Source: Palsa-504 sp963819785
GTDB lineage: Bacteria > Actinomycetota > Actinomycetes > Streptosporangiales > Streptosporangiaceae
Length of the DNA stretch: 64,000 bases
Assembly: GCA_963819785.1 (NCBI GenBank)
Contig: CAWFXW010000024.1
Span: 124,001-188,000, forward strand
Reading direction: 5' to 3'
In this document: piece by piece, positions 1 through 10,247 of the stretch
Layout of the letters: the number at the start of each line of letters is the position of its first letter
Position numbering within the stretch: the first letter of the stretch is position 1
Notes under the pieces: model-generated
What the model was told of the DNA's origin: nothing
The model's input: only the letters and a program-made list of their open reading frames with translations
Database searches by the model: none
Position numbers and translations under genes: made by a program

Positions 1-2029
1 GCTGGCCACCCTCCTCGTAGCCCACGTAACCGGGCGGGGCGCCGATCAGCCGGGCCACCGAGTGCTTCTCGGCGTACTCGCTCATGTCGATCCTGATCAT
101 GGCCCGCTCGTCGTCGAACAGGAACTCGGCCAGCGCCTTGGCTAGCTCGGTCTTGCCCACGCCGGTCGGCCCGAGGAACAGGAACGAGCCGGTGGGCCGG
201 TCCGGGTCGGACACGCCCGCCCGGGCCCGGCGGACCGCGTCGGACACGGCCTGCACGGCGCGCGCCTGGCCGATCACCCGGTGCCCGATCTCGGTCTCCA
301 TCCGCAGCAGCTTGGCCGTCTCGCCCTCGAGCAGCCGCCCGGCCGGGATCCCGGTCCAGGCGGACACCACGTCGGCCACGTCGTCGGGACCGACCTCCTC
401 CTTCACCATGGGCGCCGTAGCGGGGATTCCGTCCGCGCCGCTCCCGTCCTCATTGGCTGCCGAACGGGCCGTGGCACTTGCCTCCGCCAGTTCGGCTTCC
501 AGCGCGGGGATGGTCTCGTGGTTAAGGCGCAACGCGGTCTCGATGTCATGGTCGCGCCAGGCGCGTTCGGCCTGCCCCTTGGCCTCGTCGAGCCGCTTCT
601 TCAGCTCGCCGACCTTGTTCAGCCCGGACTTCTCCTGCTCCCAGCGTGCCACCAGCGCGTCCAGCTGTTCCTGCTGGTCGGCCTTTGTCGCCCGCAGCCG
701 CTCGAGCCGGTCCTTGCTGGCCGCGTCCGTCTCCTTCTCCAGGGAGAGCTCTTCCATCGTCAGCCGGTCCACCGCGCGCCGCCGCTCGTCGATCTCGACC
801 GGCTGGGAGTCGATCTCCATCCGCAGCCGGGACGCGGCCTCGTCGACCAGGTCGATGGCCTTGTCCGGGAGGAACCGGGCGGTGATGTACCGGTCGGACA
901 GCGCCGCCGCCGCGACCAGCGCCGCGTCAGAGATCTCCACCTCGTGGTGGGCCTCGTAGCGGCCCTTCAGCCCGCGCAGGATCGCGATCGTGTCCTCGAC
1001 CGATGGCTCGCCCACCAGCACCTGCTGGAAGCGGCGCTCCAGGGCCGGGTCCTTCTCGATCCGCTCCCGGTACTCGTCGAGCGTGGTCGCGCCGACCATG
1101 CGCAGCTCACCGCGGGCCAGCATCGGCTTGAGCATGTTGCCCGCGTCCATCGCGCCCTCGGCCGCCCCGGCCCCCACGACCGTGTGCAGCTCATCGATGA
1201 ACGTGATGACCTGGCCCTCGCTCTGCTTGATCTCGTTCAGCACGGCCTTGAGCCGTTCCTCGAACTCACCGCGGTACTTGGCCCCGGCCACCATCGCGCC
1301 CAGGTCGAGCGCGATCAGCCGCTTGCCGCGCAGCGACTCGGGGACGTCGCCGGCCACGATCCGCTGGGCCAGGCCCTCCACGACCGCGGTCTTGCCGACG
1401 CCCGGCTCGCCGATCAGCACCGGGTTGTTCTTGGTCCGCCGGGACAGCACCTGGATGACCCGCCTGATCTCGGCGTCCCGGCCGATGACCGGGTCCAGGA
1501 CCCCGTCGCGGGCCGACTTGGTCAGGTCGACGCCGTACTTCTCCAGCGCCTTGTACGTGTCCTCGGGGTCCGGGCTGGTCACCCGGGCGCTGCCGCGGAT
1601 CTGGCTGAACGCCTCGAGCAGCGCGTCCGGCGTGACGCTGGCCGCGGCCAGCACGGTCTTGGCCTCGCCGCCGTCGGCGGCCAGGCCGACCAGCAGGTGC
1701 TCGGTCGAGATGTACTCGTCGCCCAGCTGCTTGGCCCGGCTGGACGCGGTGGCGATCGCGGACAGCAGCGACCGGGACATCTCCGGCGCGCTGAGCGTGG
1801 CGCCGCGCGCCTTCGGCGCGCGGTCCAGACGCTCGTGGGCCTGCTTGGCGATCAGCGCCGGGTCGGCGCCGACCGCCCGCAGCAGCGGGGCGGTCGTCCC
1901 GTCCGCCTGCTCGGCCAGGGCGACGAGCAGGTGCAGCGCCTCGACCTGCGGGCTCCCGTCCGCCGCGGCCCGCCGGACCGCCGTGGACAGGGCGTCCTGG
2001 CTCTTGTGGGTCAGCTTGTCGTCAGCCAT
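1..2029 (-). CDS. clpB: ATP-dependent chaperone ClpB (C-terminus beyond window)
   Basis: ClpB is a hexameric AAA+ disaggregase that works with DnaK/DnaJ/GrpE to rescue aggregated proteins. About 676 residues are visible from the ATG at 2029. They show a Clp N domain (to about residue 145), NBD1 with Walker A GEPGVGKT near residue 205, the coiled-coil middle domain (about 400-530) and the start of NBD2 with GPTGVGKT near residue 620. The end of NBD2 is cut off by the window edge. It lies 114 bp downstream of hspR on the same strand, so it is probably read from the HspR-controlled dnaK promoter; I found no HAIR site in the gap. Between the middle domain and NBD2 there is an Ala/Ser/Asp-rich stretch. 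The DNA encoding it contains a 15-mer that recurs elsewhere in the window (460-474). Confidence 0.97.
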   Translation of the reverse strand, partial: MADDKLTHKSQDALSTAVRRAAADGSPQVEALHLLVALAEQADGTTAPLLRAVGADPALIAKQAHERLDRAPKARGATLSAPEMSRSLLSAIATASSRAKQLGDEYISTEHLLVGLAADGGEAKTVLAAASVTPDALLEAFSQIRGSARVTSPDPEDTYKALEKYGVDLTKSARDGVLDPVIGRDAEIRRVIQVLSRRTKNNPVLIGEPGVGKTAVVEGLAQRIVAGDVPESLRGKRLIALDLGAMVAGAKYRGEFEERLKAVLNEIKQSEGQVITFIDELHTVVGAGAAEGAMDAGNMLKPMLARGELRMVGATTLDEYRERIEKDPALERRFQQVLVGEPSVEDTIAILRGLKGRYEAHHEVEISDAALVAAAALSDRYITARFLPDKAIDLVDEAASRLRMEIDSQPVEIDERRRAVDRLTMEELSLEKETDAASKDRLERLRATKADQQEQLDALVARWEQEKSGLNKVGELKKRLDEAKGQAERAWRDHDIETALRLNHETIPALEAELAEASATARSAANEDGSGADGIPATAPMVKEEVGPDDVADVVSAWTGIPAGRLLEGETAKLLRMETEIGHRVIGQARAVQAVSDAVRRARAGVSDPDRPTGSFLFLGPTGVGKTELAKALAEFLFDDERAMIRIDMSEYAEKHSVARLIGAPPGYVGYEEGGQ
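460..474. repeat. Dispersed 15-mer CCGAACGGGCCGTGG, copy 1 (inside clpB)
   Basis: Exact copy of a 15-mer also found at 35000-35014 and 60023-60037, with a variant at 9290-9304. This copy sits in the part of clpB that encodes the linker before NBD2, a segment that varies among ClpB proteins. Confidence 0.5.
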
Positions 2030-2103
2030 TACCTATCTATCTCCTCTGAGCCGCCCGGTGGCCGGACGGCCCAGCTCGTTATCCGCTCTGGGCGCCAGGC
2101 CCA

Positions 2104-2149
2104 GCTATGTGTCTGCGCTATTTAGCTGTGCTATGTGTCTGCGCTATTT
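2104..2149. repeat. 20-bp direct repeat between hspR and clpB
   Basis: Two identical 20-bp copies lie at 2104-2123 and 2130-2149, with a 26-bp period. The right copy covers the last codons and stop of hspR. The duplication therefore extended the hspR end into the hspR-clpB spacer. No function is evident. Confidence 0.8.
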
Positions 2150-2617
2150 GTCTGGCCGGGGCGGCCCGGACGGCCCGTGGATCGGTTCCCAGATCGCGAC
2201 CCGGGCGCGGCGCACCGGCACCAGGCCGGGGTCGCTGTCGCCGCCGCTGCGGCGCAGTTCGGCCAGCCGGGCCGCCACGGCCCGGGTCGATTCCAGTTCC
2301 GCGCGCAGCTGCGCCACCTCGGCATGCAGCTCCGCGAGCAGCCTGCGGGCCTGCTCCAGTTCCCGCAGATGATCCAGGATCAGCTTGATGCCGGACAGGT
2401 TCACGCCCTCTTCCTGCGACAGCCGCTGGATCTCACGCAGGGCCAGGATGTCCCGCATCGAGTACCGCCGCCCGCGCCCGGCGCTGCGGCCTGGGGAGAC
2501 CAGGCCGCGGCGCTCGTACTCGCGCAGGGTCTGCGGGTGCATCCCGGATAGCTCGGCGGCCACCGAGATGACGTAGACCGGCATCTCTTCGGACTGCTCG
2601 AATGGGCTGTTCATCAT
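2144..2617 (-). CDS. hspR: Heat-shock repressor HspR (MerR family)
   Basis: HspR represses the dnaK operon by binding HAIR inverted repeats, with DnaK as corepressor in streptomycetes. The 157-residue protein has a MerR-type winged helix at about residues 14-85, with the motif HPQTLREYERRGL, followed by a coiled coil (about 85-125) and an Arg-rich tail. The start ATG at 2617 shares one base with the dnaJ stop (TAATG); a second ATG follows at once. The tail is longer and more basic than in many HspR proteins. It is the fourth gene of dnaK-grpE-dnaJ-hspR, and two HAIR-like sites lie ahead of dnaK, so autoregulation is likely. Confidence 0.95.
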   Translation of the reverse strand: MMNSPFEQSEEMPVYVISVAAELSGMHPQTLREYERRGLVSPGRSAGRGRRYSMRDILALREIQRLSQEEGVNLSGIKLILDHLRELEQARRLLAELHAEVAQLRAELESTRAVAARLAELRRSGGDSDPGLVPVRRARVAIWEPIHGPSGPPRPDK

Positions 2618-3783
2618 TACTGCTCCTTGGCCCGCTCGAGCAGGTCCTCACGCGGATCCGCCCCGGCGGTTGCCTCACGCAGATCCTCGATGGCGCTGCG
2701 TGCCTTGCTGTTCAGATTCTGCGGGACCGTCACCTCGACGGTGACGATCAGCGCGCCGGTGGTCCCGTCCTTGCGGCGGACGCCCTTGCCCGAGACCCGG
2801 AACTTGCTGCCGTTCGCGGTCCCCGGCGGGATCCGCACCGTGACCGGCGCGCCCCGGTGCGCGGGCACCTTGACCTCGGCGCCGAGGGTGAGCTCGGCGA
2901 ACGTGACCGGCACGGTCACGGTCAGGTTGTCCCCGGACCGCCCGAACACCGGGTGGTGCTTCACGTGCACCCGCACGTACAGGTCGCCGGCGGCGCCGCC
3001 GCGCTCGCCGGGCGCGCCCTTGCCGGCGATCTTGATCCGCTGGCCGCCGGCCACGCCGGCCGGGATGCGGGTCTGGATGGTCCGCGAGCTCATCGCCCGC
3101 CCGCTGCCCGAGCACTCCAGGCACGGGTCGTCGACGACCAGGCCGCGGCCGCGGCATTCCTTGCACGGCTCCGAGATCCCGAACGTCCCCAGGTTCCGGC
3201 TTGACTGGCCGGTCCCGGCGCACACCGGGCAGACCTTCGGCACGGTGCCGGCCTTGGCCCCGGTGCCCCGGCAGGTCGGGCACGGGCCCTCCCCGGTCAG
3301 CCGCAGCGAGACCGTGGTCCCGTCGATCGCGTCGCCGAAGCTCAGCGTCGTCTCGGTCTCCACATCGGCGCCGCGCCGGGGCCGGTTCTGGGCCGTGTTC
3401 CGGTTGCCGCCGCGGTTGAACACGGTGCCGAACAGGTCGCCCAGGCCGCCGCCGGCGTCCCCGGCCCCGCTGAATATGTCACCGAGGTCGAAGTTGAAAC
3501 CGCCGCCGCTGCCCGGCCGGCTGCCGGTCGGCACCCGGAAGCCGCCGCCGAACAGCGAGCGCGCCTCGTCGTACTCCTTGCGCCGCTTCTCGTCGGACAG
3601 CACCGAATACGCCTCGGAGATCTCCTTGAAGCGCTCCTCAGCCTTCGCGTCGCCCTGGTTCGAGTCCGGGTGGTACTTGCGGGCCAGCTTGCGGTACGCA
3701 GTCTTGACCTCGGCGGGCTTCGCCGTCTTGGCGACCCCCAGGGCCTTGTAGTAATCCTTCTCGAGGTAGTCCTTGGTGCTCAT
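2617..3783 (-). CDS. dnaJ: Chaperone DnaJ (Hsp40, type I)
   Basis: DnaJ delivers substrates to DnaK and stimulates its ATPase. The 388-residue protein has a J domain (residues 9-75) with the HPD motif at 38-40, a Gly/Phe-rich region (about 75-130), and four zinc-binding CxxCxGxG repeats (CPTCRGTG, CPVCAGTG, CKECRGRG, CLECSGSG). C-terminal substrate-binding beta domains follow. Length and domain order fit the operon-encoded DnaJ1 of actinomycetes. It overlaps hspR by one base and lies 18 bp downstream of grpE. Confidence 0.97.
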   Translation of the reverse strand: MSTKDYLEKDYYKALGVAKTAKPAEVKTAYRKLARKYHPDSNQGDAKAEERFKEISEAYSVLSDEKRRKEYDEARSLFGGGFRVPTGSRPGSGGGFNFDLGDIFSGAGDAGGGLGDLFGTVFNRGGNRNTAQNRPRRGADVETETTLSFGDAIDGTTVSLRLTGEGPCPTCRGTGAKAGTVPKVCPVCAGTGQSSRNLGTFGISEPCKECRGRGLVVDDPCLECSGSGRAMSSRTIQTRIPAGVAGGQRIKIAGKGAPGERGGAAGDLYVRVHVKHHPVFGRSGDNLTVTVPVTFAELTLGAEVKVPAHRGAPVTVRIPPGTANGSKFRVSGKGVRRKDGTTGALIVTVEVTVPQNLNSKARSAIEDLREATAGADPREDLLERAKEQ

Positions 3784-3801
3784 CCCGCCTGCCTGGACTG
3801 T

Positions 3802-4737
3802 TTAGTTACCTTCCTCACCGTCGGACCATTCGGCCTCGTTGCTGCTGCCGTCCGGGCCGGTGGCCGGCTCGGCGACCGCGACCCGGGCCGGGCGCAGGAT
3901 CTTCTCGCCCACCTTGTAGCCGGGCTGGAAGATCTCGACGCACGTGTCCTCGGTGACGTCAGGTGAATAGGTGTGGGTCAGCGCCTCGTGGATCTTGGGG
4001 TCGAACGCGTCGCCCTTCTCGCCGTAAGCCACCAGGCCGAGCTTGCCCACGGCCGAGGCCAGCGAGTCGGCCACGGACTTGAACCCGCCGGACAGCTCGC
4101 CGTGCTCGCGCGCCTGGTCGATCGCGTCCAGCACCGGGAGCAGCCCGGTCAGCACGGACGCGACCGCCTGCTCGCGTACGGCGGCCCGGTCCCGGTCCAC
4201 CCGCTTGCGGTAGTTCGCGTATTCGGCCTGCAGGCGCTGCAGGTCGGCGGTGCGCTCCGCGAGCCGCGCCTCGGCGTCGGACGCCTTCTGCCCGCTCACG
4301 GTCTCGGTCTCCACAATCCCCTCCAGGACCTCCTCGGTCCCGTCCGACTTCTCGGCCTCGCCCGGCGCGTTCGCCTCGTCAGTCTTTGCCGCCGGGCCCG
4401 CCCCGGCGGCACTTCCCGCCGGGCCTGTCCCGGAGGCGTTCCCCGCCCCCGGCCCCGGTCCGGAAGCCCCGGCTCCCGGAAGCCCCGGCCCCGGTCCGGA
4501 AGCCCCGGTCCCGGAAGCCCCGGTCCCGGAAGCCCCGGTCCCGGAAGCCCCGGGTCCGGAAGCCCCGGTCCCGGCTGTGCCGGGCCTCCCCGCGGCGCCG
4601 GTCCCGGCCGGCCGCCGGCACCAGTGGTGCCGGCCGGCTGGATGCCGCGTGCTTCCCCCGGACCTGCCCGGTGACCGGATCGATCCGCCGGTGATCGTGG
4701 ATGACCGGGCCGGAGCCCGTCTCCTCGGATGCTGGCA

Positions 4738-4738
<1 letters not shown>
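3802..4738 (-). CDS. grpE: Nucleotide exchange factor GrpE, apparent frameshift in N-terminal region
   Basis: GrpE releases ADP from DnaK. The start at 4738 overlaps the dnaK stop by one base (TGATG), and the first residues (GPVIHDHRRIDPVTG) are the conserved actinobacterial GrpE N-terminus. This frame stops at 4379. The coiled coil and beta domain (ARLAERTADLQRLQ onward) lie in another frame, open from well upstream through the repeat at 4459-4575 and down to 3802. The +1 shift needed lies roughly at 4600-4660, in very GC-rich sequence. In the downstream frame the 15-bp repeat encodes ASGTG units. A GTG near 4314 could give a 170-residue core that would still work as an exchange factor. Either the sequence has an indel, or the gene uses the internal start, or it is damaged; GrpE is normally essential. 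Confidence 0.85.
4459..4575. repeat. 15-bp minisatellite within grpE
   Basis: Tandem copies of a unit close to CCGGTCCCGGAAGCC. Three are perfect 15-mers; others are 16 or 20 bp long, whose sum restores the frame. In the GrpE core frame it encodes Ala-Ser-Gly-Thr-Gly repeats. It lies just downstream of the presumed frameshift zone. Confidence 0.85.
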
Positions 4739-6588
<1,850 letters not shown>

Positions 6589-6611
6589 GAGCAGTCCTTG
6601 TGTGTGTTGAA

Positions 6612-6632
6612 GTTGAGTAATCCGGGCCCAAG
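6612..6632 (-). promoter_or_regulatory. HAIR-like HspR operator, proximal
   Basis: GTTGAGT-N7-GCCCAAG matches the HAIR consensus CTTGAGT-N7-ACTCAAG at 6 of 7 and 5 of 7 half-site positions with the exact 7-bp spacer. It overlaps the predicted -10 of the dnaK promoter and lies 24 bp before the ATG. Confidence 0.65.
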
Positions 6633-6659
6633 CTTGCCAGCAGGGGCTTCCGCCGTCAA
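6631..6659 (-). promoter_or_regulatory. dnaK operon promoter (predicted)
   Basis: Read leftward, TTGACG (6659-6654) and CAAGCT (6636-6631) are separated by 17 bp, a housekeeping-type arrangement. The two HAIR-like sites flank it, so bound HspR would block polymerase. Confidence 0.55.
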
Positions 6660-6663
6660 ATGA

Positions 6664-6684
6664 CTTGAGTCACTTAGGCTCAAC
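6664..6684 (-). promoter_or_regulatory. HAIR HspR operator, distal
   Basis: CTTGAGT-N7-GCTCAAC matches the HAIR consensus with a perfect left half, 5 of 7 in the right half and the 7-bp spacer. It lies just upstream of the predicted dnaK -35. Paired HAIR sites upstream of dnaK are known in Streptomyces. Confidence 0.8.
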
Positions 6685-6932
6685 TTCGCGGAGTCCCCGA
6701 TGATTCCCGTCTCGGCGGAAACTCTGCCGGAAATCTTCCCGCGGATCCGCCCCAGCCTCCGGGCGCCACCGCACCGGTCCGCTTGTCCGCAAGCGCCGGT
6801 CCCGCGCGTCCGCGGGCGCCGCCGTACGAAGAACGCCCGTCCCGGCCGATCCATGCCAGCCTATGAAAGCGGCGGCCTGATGGCTCTATCCGGTGGGTTG
6901 CCATTTTCTCGCGGGGATCGCGCGTTCTGTAT

Positions 6933-6989
6933 GGGGTTTGTGGGCCACCGCCCCCGTAGGTCTATCGGGGGTTGTGTGCCACAAGCCCC
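6933..6989. other. Large two-tier hairpin in the dnaK / Fe-S reductase intergenic region
   Basis: The 567-bp spacer 6589-7155 between divergent genes has no convincing ORF. It holds a strong inverted repeat. The outer arms 6933-6943 and 6979-6989 pair over 11 bp with one G-U. The inner arms CCCCCG (6951-6956) and CGGGGG (6966-6971) pair fully. It could be a leader RNA structure or a terminator, but no gene ends here. Confidence 0.6.
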
Positions 6990-7155
6990 GAACGGCCGCG
7001 CTCGGCGGGTGGGCGGAGATCCAGACAAGACCTCTCTCGCCATCAGGGTGCCGCACCCTTGCCCACGGAAGCAGCCGGGGCGCAAAGTGGCACCCCACCC
7101 TGCACCTCGACCTCGCACGGCTACGCTTGAACTTCCAAGTTTCTAGGAGGTTCGA

Positions 7156-9348
7156 GTGGTCCTGCGCATTGTCGTCGGCCTGGCGCTGACCGCGGTGGCG
7201 TTCGCGGTGGCCGGGCGCCGTCTGTGGTGGCTCAAGCGGCTGGCGTTCAGCGGGCAGCCCGCCCCCGACCGGATCGAGGCGGCGCGGGCCCACCTGGGCC
7301 GGGACCTGGAGACGCAGGCCACCGAGGTCATCGGGCAGCGCAAGCTGCTGAAGTGGTCGGTACCGGGCGCGGCGCACGCGGCCACGTTCTGGGGCTTCAT
7401 CGTGCTGTTCCTGACCATCATCGAGGCCTACGGGGACCTGTTCTCCCGGACCTTCGCCATCCCGGGCATCGGCCACTGGGCTGCCATCGGGTTCATCGAG
7501 GACCTGTTCAGCGTCGGCGTGCTGGCCGGCATCATCACGTTCACCGTGATCCGGATCCGGAACAACCCGCACAAGGAAGGCCGCAGGTCCCGGTTCTTCG
7601 GCTCGCACACCCGCGCCGCCTGGGTCGTGCTGTGCATGATCGCCGCGGTCATCGTGACGCTGCTGCTGTACCGCGGCGCGCAGGAGAACACGGGCGTCTT
7701 CCCCTACCCGCACGCCTGGGCGTTCGCGTCGTGGGTCGTCGCGCAGATCCTGCACCCGCTCGGCACCGGGGTGAACAGCGTGCTCGAAGCTACCTTCATC
7801 CTGGCCCAGCTCGGCGTGATCATGGCCTTCTCGGTCATCGTGGTCTACTCCAAGCACCTGCACATCGCGCTGGCCCCGCTGAACGTCCTGTTCTCCCGCC
7901 GCCCGAACGCCCTGGGCGCGCTGGAGCCGATGCGGTCCAACGGCAAGGTGCTCGACTTCGAGGAGGCCGACCCGGACACCGACGTGTTCGGCCGGGGCAA
8001 GATCGAGGACTTCACCTGGAAGGGCCTGCTGGACATGGCGACCTGCACCGAGTGCGGGCGGTGCCAGTCGCAGTGCCCGGCCTGGGTCACCGGGAAGCCG
8101 CTGTCCCCGAAGCAGGTCATCCTGGACCTGCGCGACCACGCCTTCGCCAAGGCGCCGTACCTGCTCGCGGACAGCGACGAGGCCCGCGACAAGCTTCCGG
8201 ACGCCGTCAAGCAGGAGGCCGAACGCCCCCTGGTCGGCAAGGACGGCGGCGTCATCGACCCGGACGTGCTCTGGTCCTGCACCAACTGCGGCGCGTGCGT
8301 GGAGGAGTGCCCGGTCGACATCGAGCACGTCGACCACATCGACGGCATGCGCCGCTACCAGGTCCTGATCGAGTCCGCGTTCCCGGTCGAGGCCGCGGGC
8401 ATGCTGAAGAACCTGGAGAACAAGGGCGACCCGTGGGGGATGGGCGAGGCCCGCCGCGCCGAGTGGATGACCGATCTGGACTTCGAGATCCCGGTCGCGG
8501 ACGGCAAGCTCGACCCGGATGTGGAGTACCTGTTCTGGGTCGGCTGCGCCGGCGCCCTCGAGGACCGGGCCAAGAAGACGACCAAGGCCATCGCCACCCT
8601 GCTGCACCAGGCCGGGGTCAAGTTCGCGGTGCTCGGCCCGGCCGAGACCTGCACCGGCGACCCGGCCCGCCGGATCGGGAACGAGTTCGTGTTCTCCATG
8701 CTGGCCCAGCAGAACATCGAGACCCTCAACGAGGCCGCGCCGCGCACGATCGTGGCCAGCTGCCCGCACTGCTTCAACACCATCGCCAACGAGTACCCCC
8801 AGTTCGGCGGGAACTACGAGGTCATCCACCACACCCAGCTGCTGGCCCGCCTGGTCGAGCGGGGCAAGCTCACCCCGGCGACACGCATCGAGGAGAAGCT
8901 GACCTACCACGACCCGTGCTTCCTGGGCCGGCACAACAAGATCTACACCCCGCCCCGCGAGATCCTGGAGGCCGTCCCCGGCATCCAGGCCGAGGAGATG
9001 CACCGCTGCAAGAACCGCGGCTTCTGCTGCGGCGCCGGCGGCGCCCGGATGTGGATGGAGGAGCGGATCGGCAAGCGGATCAACACCGAGCGGATCGACG
9101 AGGCCCTGGCGCTGAACCCGGACACGATCTCCACCGCCTGCCCGTACTGCCTGGTCATGCTCGGTGACGCGGTGGCCGCCAAGAAGGCCTCCGGCGAGGC
9201 CAAGGACACCCTGGAGGTCGTCGACGTCGCACAGCTCCTGTCCCGCTCGGTCGCTCAGCCCGAGACCAGGCCGGCCACTTCAGATTTATCCGAACGGCCA
9301 GTGGTGCCCGCCCCGCCGAATAGCGCGGGCTCCCCGGGGCATGACTAG
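7156..9348 (+). CDS. Membrane-bound Fe-S oxidoreductase (GlpC/HdrD-like, Rv0338c type)
   Basis: An integral-membrane electron carrier. Residues 1-235 hold about five or six hydrophobic helices resembling a NarI-type domain. Two 4Fe-4S motifs follow, CTECGRCQSQCP near residue 297 and CTNCGACVEECP near 375. Two CCG domains complete it (CPHCFNT; FCCGAGG near 624), as in heterodisulfide-reductase-like proteins. Length 730 residues. The start is GTG at 7156, 5 bp after a strong AGGAGG. Mycobacterial Rv0338c, also near the dnaK region, has the same architecture and is essential; I recall it being linked to isoprenoid synthesis (IspQ), but that link is from memory. The electron partner is unknown. 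The stop overlaps the stop of the convergent next gene. Confidence 0.9.
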   Translation: MVLRIVVGLALTAVAFAVAGRRLWWLKRLAFSGQPAPDRIEAARAHLGRDLETQATEVIGQRKLLKWSVPGAAHAATFWGFIVLFLTIIEAYGDLFSRTFAIPGIGHWAAIGFIEDLFSVGVLAGIITFTVIRIRNNPHKEGRRSRFFGSHTRAAWVVLCMIAAVIVTLLLYRGAQENTGVFPYPHAWAFASWVVAQILHPLGTGVNSVLEATFILAQLGVIMAFSVIVVYSKHLHIALAPLNVLFSRRPNALGALEPMRSNGKVLDFEEADPDTDVFGRGKIEDFTWKGLLDMATCTECGRCQSQCPAWVTGKPLSPKQVILDLRDHAFAKAPYLLADSDEARDKLPDAVKQEAERPLVGKDGGVIDPDVLWSCTNCGACVEECPVDIEHVDHIDGMRRYQVLIESAFPVEAAGMLKNLENKGDPWGMGEARRAEWMTDLDFEIPVADGKLDPDVEYLFWVGCAGALEDRAKKTTKAIATLLHQAGVKFAVLGPAETCTGDPARRIGNEFVFSMLAQQNIETLNEAAPRTIVASCPHCFNTIANEYPQFGGNYEVIHHTQLLARLVERGKLTPATRIEEKLTYHDPCFLGRHNKIYTPPREILEAVPGIQAEEMHRCKNRGFCCGAGGARMWMEERIGKRINTERIDEALALNPDTISTACPYCLVMLGDAVAAKKASGEAKDTLEVVDVAQLLSRSVAQPETRPATSDLSERPVVPAPPNSAGSPGHD
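9290..9304. repeat. Variant copy of the dispersed 15-mer
   Basis: CCGAACGGCCAGTGG differs from the dispersed element at two positions. It is preceded by AGATTTATC, close to the AGATTTCTC that precedes the copy at 35000. It lies in the last 20 codons of the Fe-S reductase. Confidence 0.4.
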
Positions 9349-9734
9349 CCCGCCTCCCCGAGCGTGATCCGCCCGGTGCCCAGGCACGGCGAGCAGGCCG
9401 CGTCGGCCCAGATCCCCGCGCCCGCGCATCGCTCGCACGCGGCGAGGGCACCGAACCGGATATCCCGGTACCGCCGACCGAGGCCGCCGAACGCCTTGGT
9501 GATCTGCCAGCCCCGCCAGTAGGCCTCGGCGTCGTTCATCGCGAACCACCGGTCACCCCAGCGCCGGATGAAGAAGGCCACCCAGTCCAGCGTCACGCCC
9601 GCCGCGAGCGCGAGCCCGTCCCGGAGCCGGCTCCCCGCCGAGCGGCCGCCCGCACCGTCCCTGACCAGCACCGCGGCGGGCAGCCGCGGCCGCGCGGGGT
9701 TGTCAATGGTTGCGGAATTGCTAATGTTGATCAC
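9345..9734 (-). CDS. Small protein with CxxCxGxG-type Cys motif, unknown function
   Basis: Not recognised. Starting at GTG 9734, with AGAAGGG about 10 bp upstream, it has 129 residues. They include a hydrophobic/aromatic stretch around DWVAFFIRRWGDRWF and a C-terminal zinc-ribbon-like pair CERCAGAG and CSPCLGTG, similar to DnaJ-type zinc modules. Its stop overlaps that of the Fe-S reductase tail to tail. An in-frame start as far up as 9887 is possible but lacks a ribosome site. Confidence 0.6.
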   Translation of the reverse strand: MINISNSATIDNPARPRLPAAVLVRDGAGGRSAGSRLRDGLALAAGVTLDWVAFFIRRWGDRWFAMNDAEAYWRGWQITKAFGGLGRRYRDIRFGALAACERCAGAGIWADAACSPCLGTGRITLGEAG

Positions 9735-10247
9735 ATCGCTAGCCCTTCTGGCTCGGTCCAGAGCCTGGGTGGTGTCCCGTCGGGTCGGTGTTGCAGCACC
9801 GGCCCGCCGGTGTTTCCGGGCTATCGCGCAGCGGGTAACCGGCGGCAGCCCGGATCGTTGTCGTGCCGGCCGCGGATGTCGTGCCACGGCCCGTGCGCAT
9901 GCGCACCTGGGAAGCGAGAGCGGTCCTCGCGGGCTAAGGGAAATGGCAGTGGCTCCCCTCCTCGCGCACCTAGCCGCCCTGGGCCGGCCGAGTTCTCTCG
10001 TCCGGCGCGCCCCCTTTGAGCTGGCACGCGATCTTTACTTCGGTAACCATCGGGTCACCGTCGACCCCGTTGTCGGCGGGTCGCTTGAGGATGCATCCTG
10101 CGATCTGCTTTTATAGTGCATCTAGCAATGCCGCATGGCAAGTGCCAGATTCGAATGCATCATGCATGTATGATCTGCACAGTCGGAATGATCGGGACCT
10201 TTGAGGCAACATCCGCTAGGCATTCCCGAGGAAGGAAGCGACCACAG
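9735..10247. other. 513-bp intergenic region with AT-rich control segment
   Basis: No convincing gene. From about 10085 GC content drops, and GCAT-type words recur (several TGCAT, two GATCTGC) in the 130 bp before the HTH regulator. This looks like an operator zone rather than coding DNA. Confidence 0.5.
10169..10174 (+). promoter_or_regulatory. Predicted -10 element of HTH regulator
   Basis: TATGAT fits a sigma-70 type -10, about 74 bp before the GTG at 10248. There is no clear -35, so activation may be needed, or this may be a chance match. Confidence 0.35.

Noticed and set aside
84..2125. Long open frames on the plus strand opposite clpB
   Set aside because: They lie antisense to a clear ClpB and have Ser/Arg/Leu-rich shadow composition without ribosome sites.
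6886..9003. 705-residue open frame on the minus strand opposite the Fe-S reductase
   Set aside because: High GC leaves the antisense frame open; the plus strand shows conserved Fe-S motifs and a strong ribosome site.
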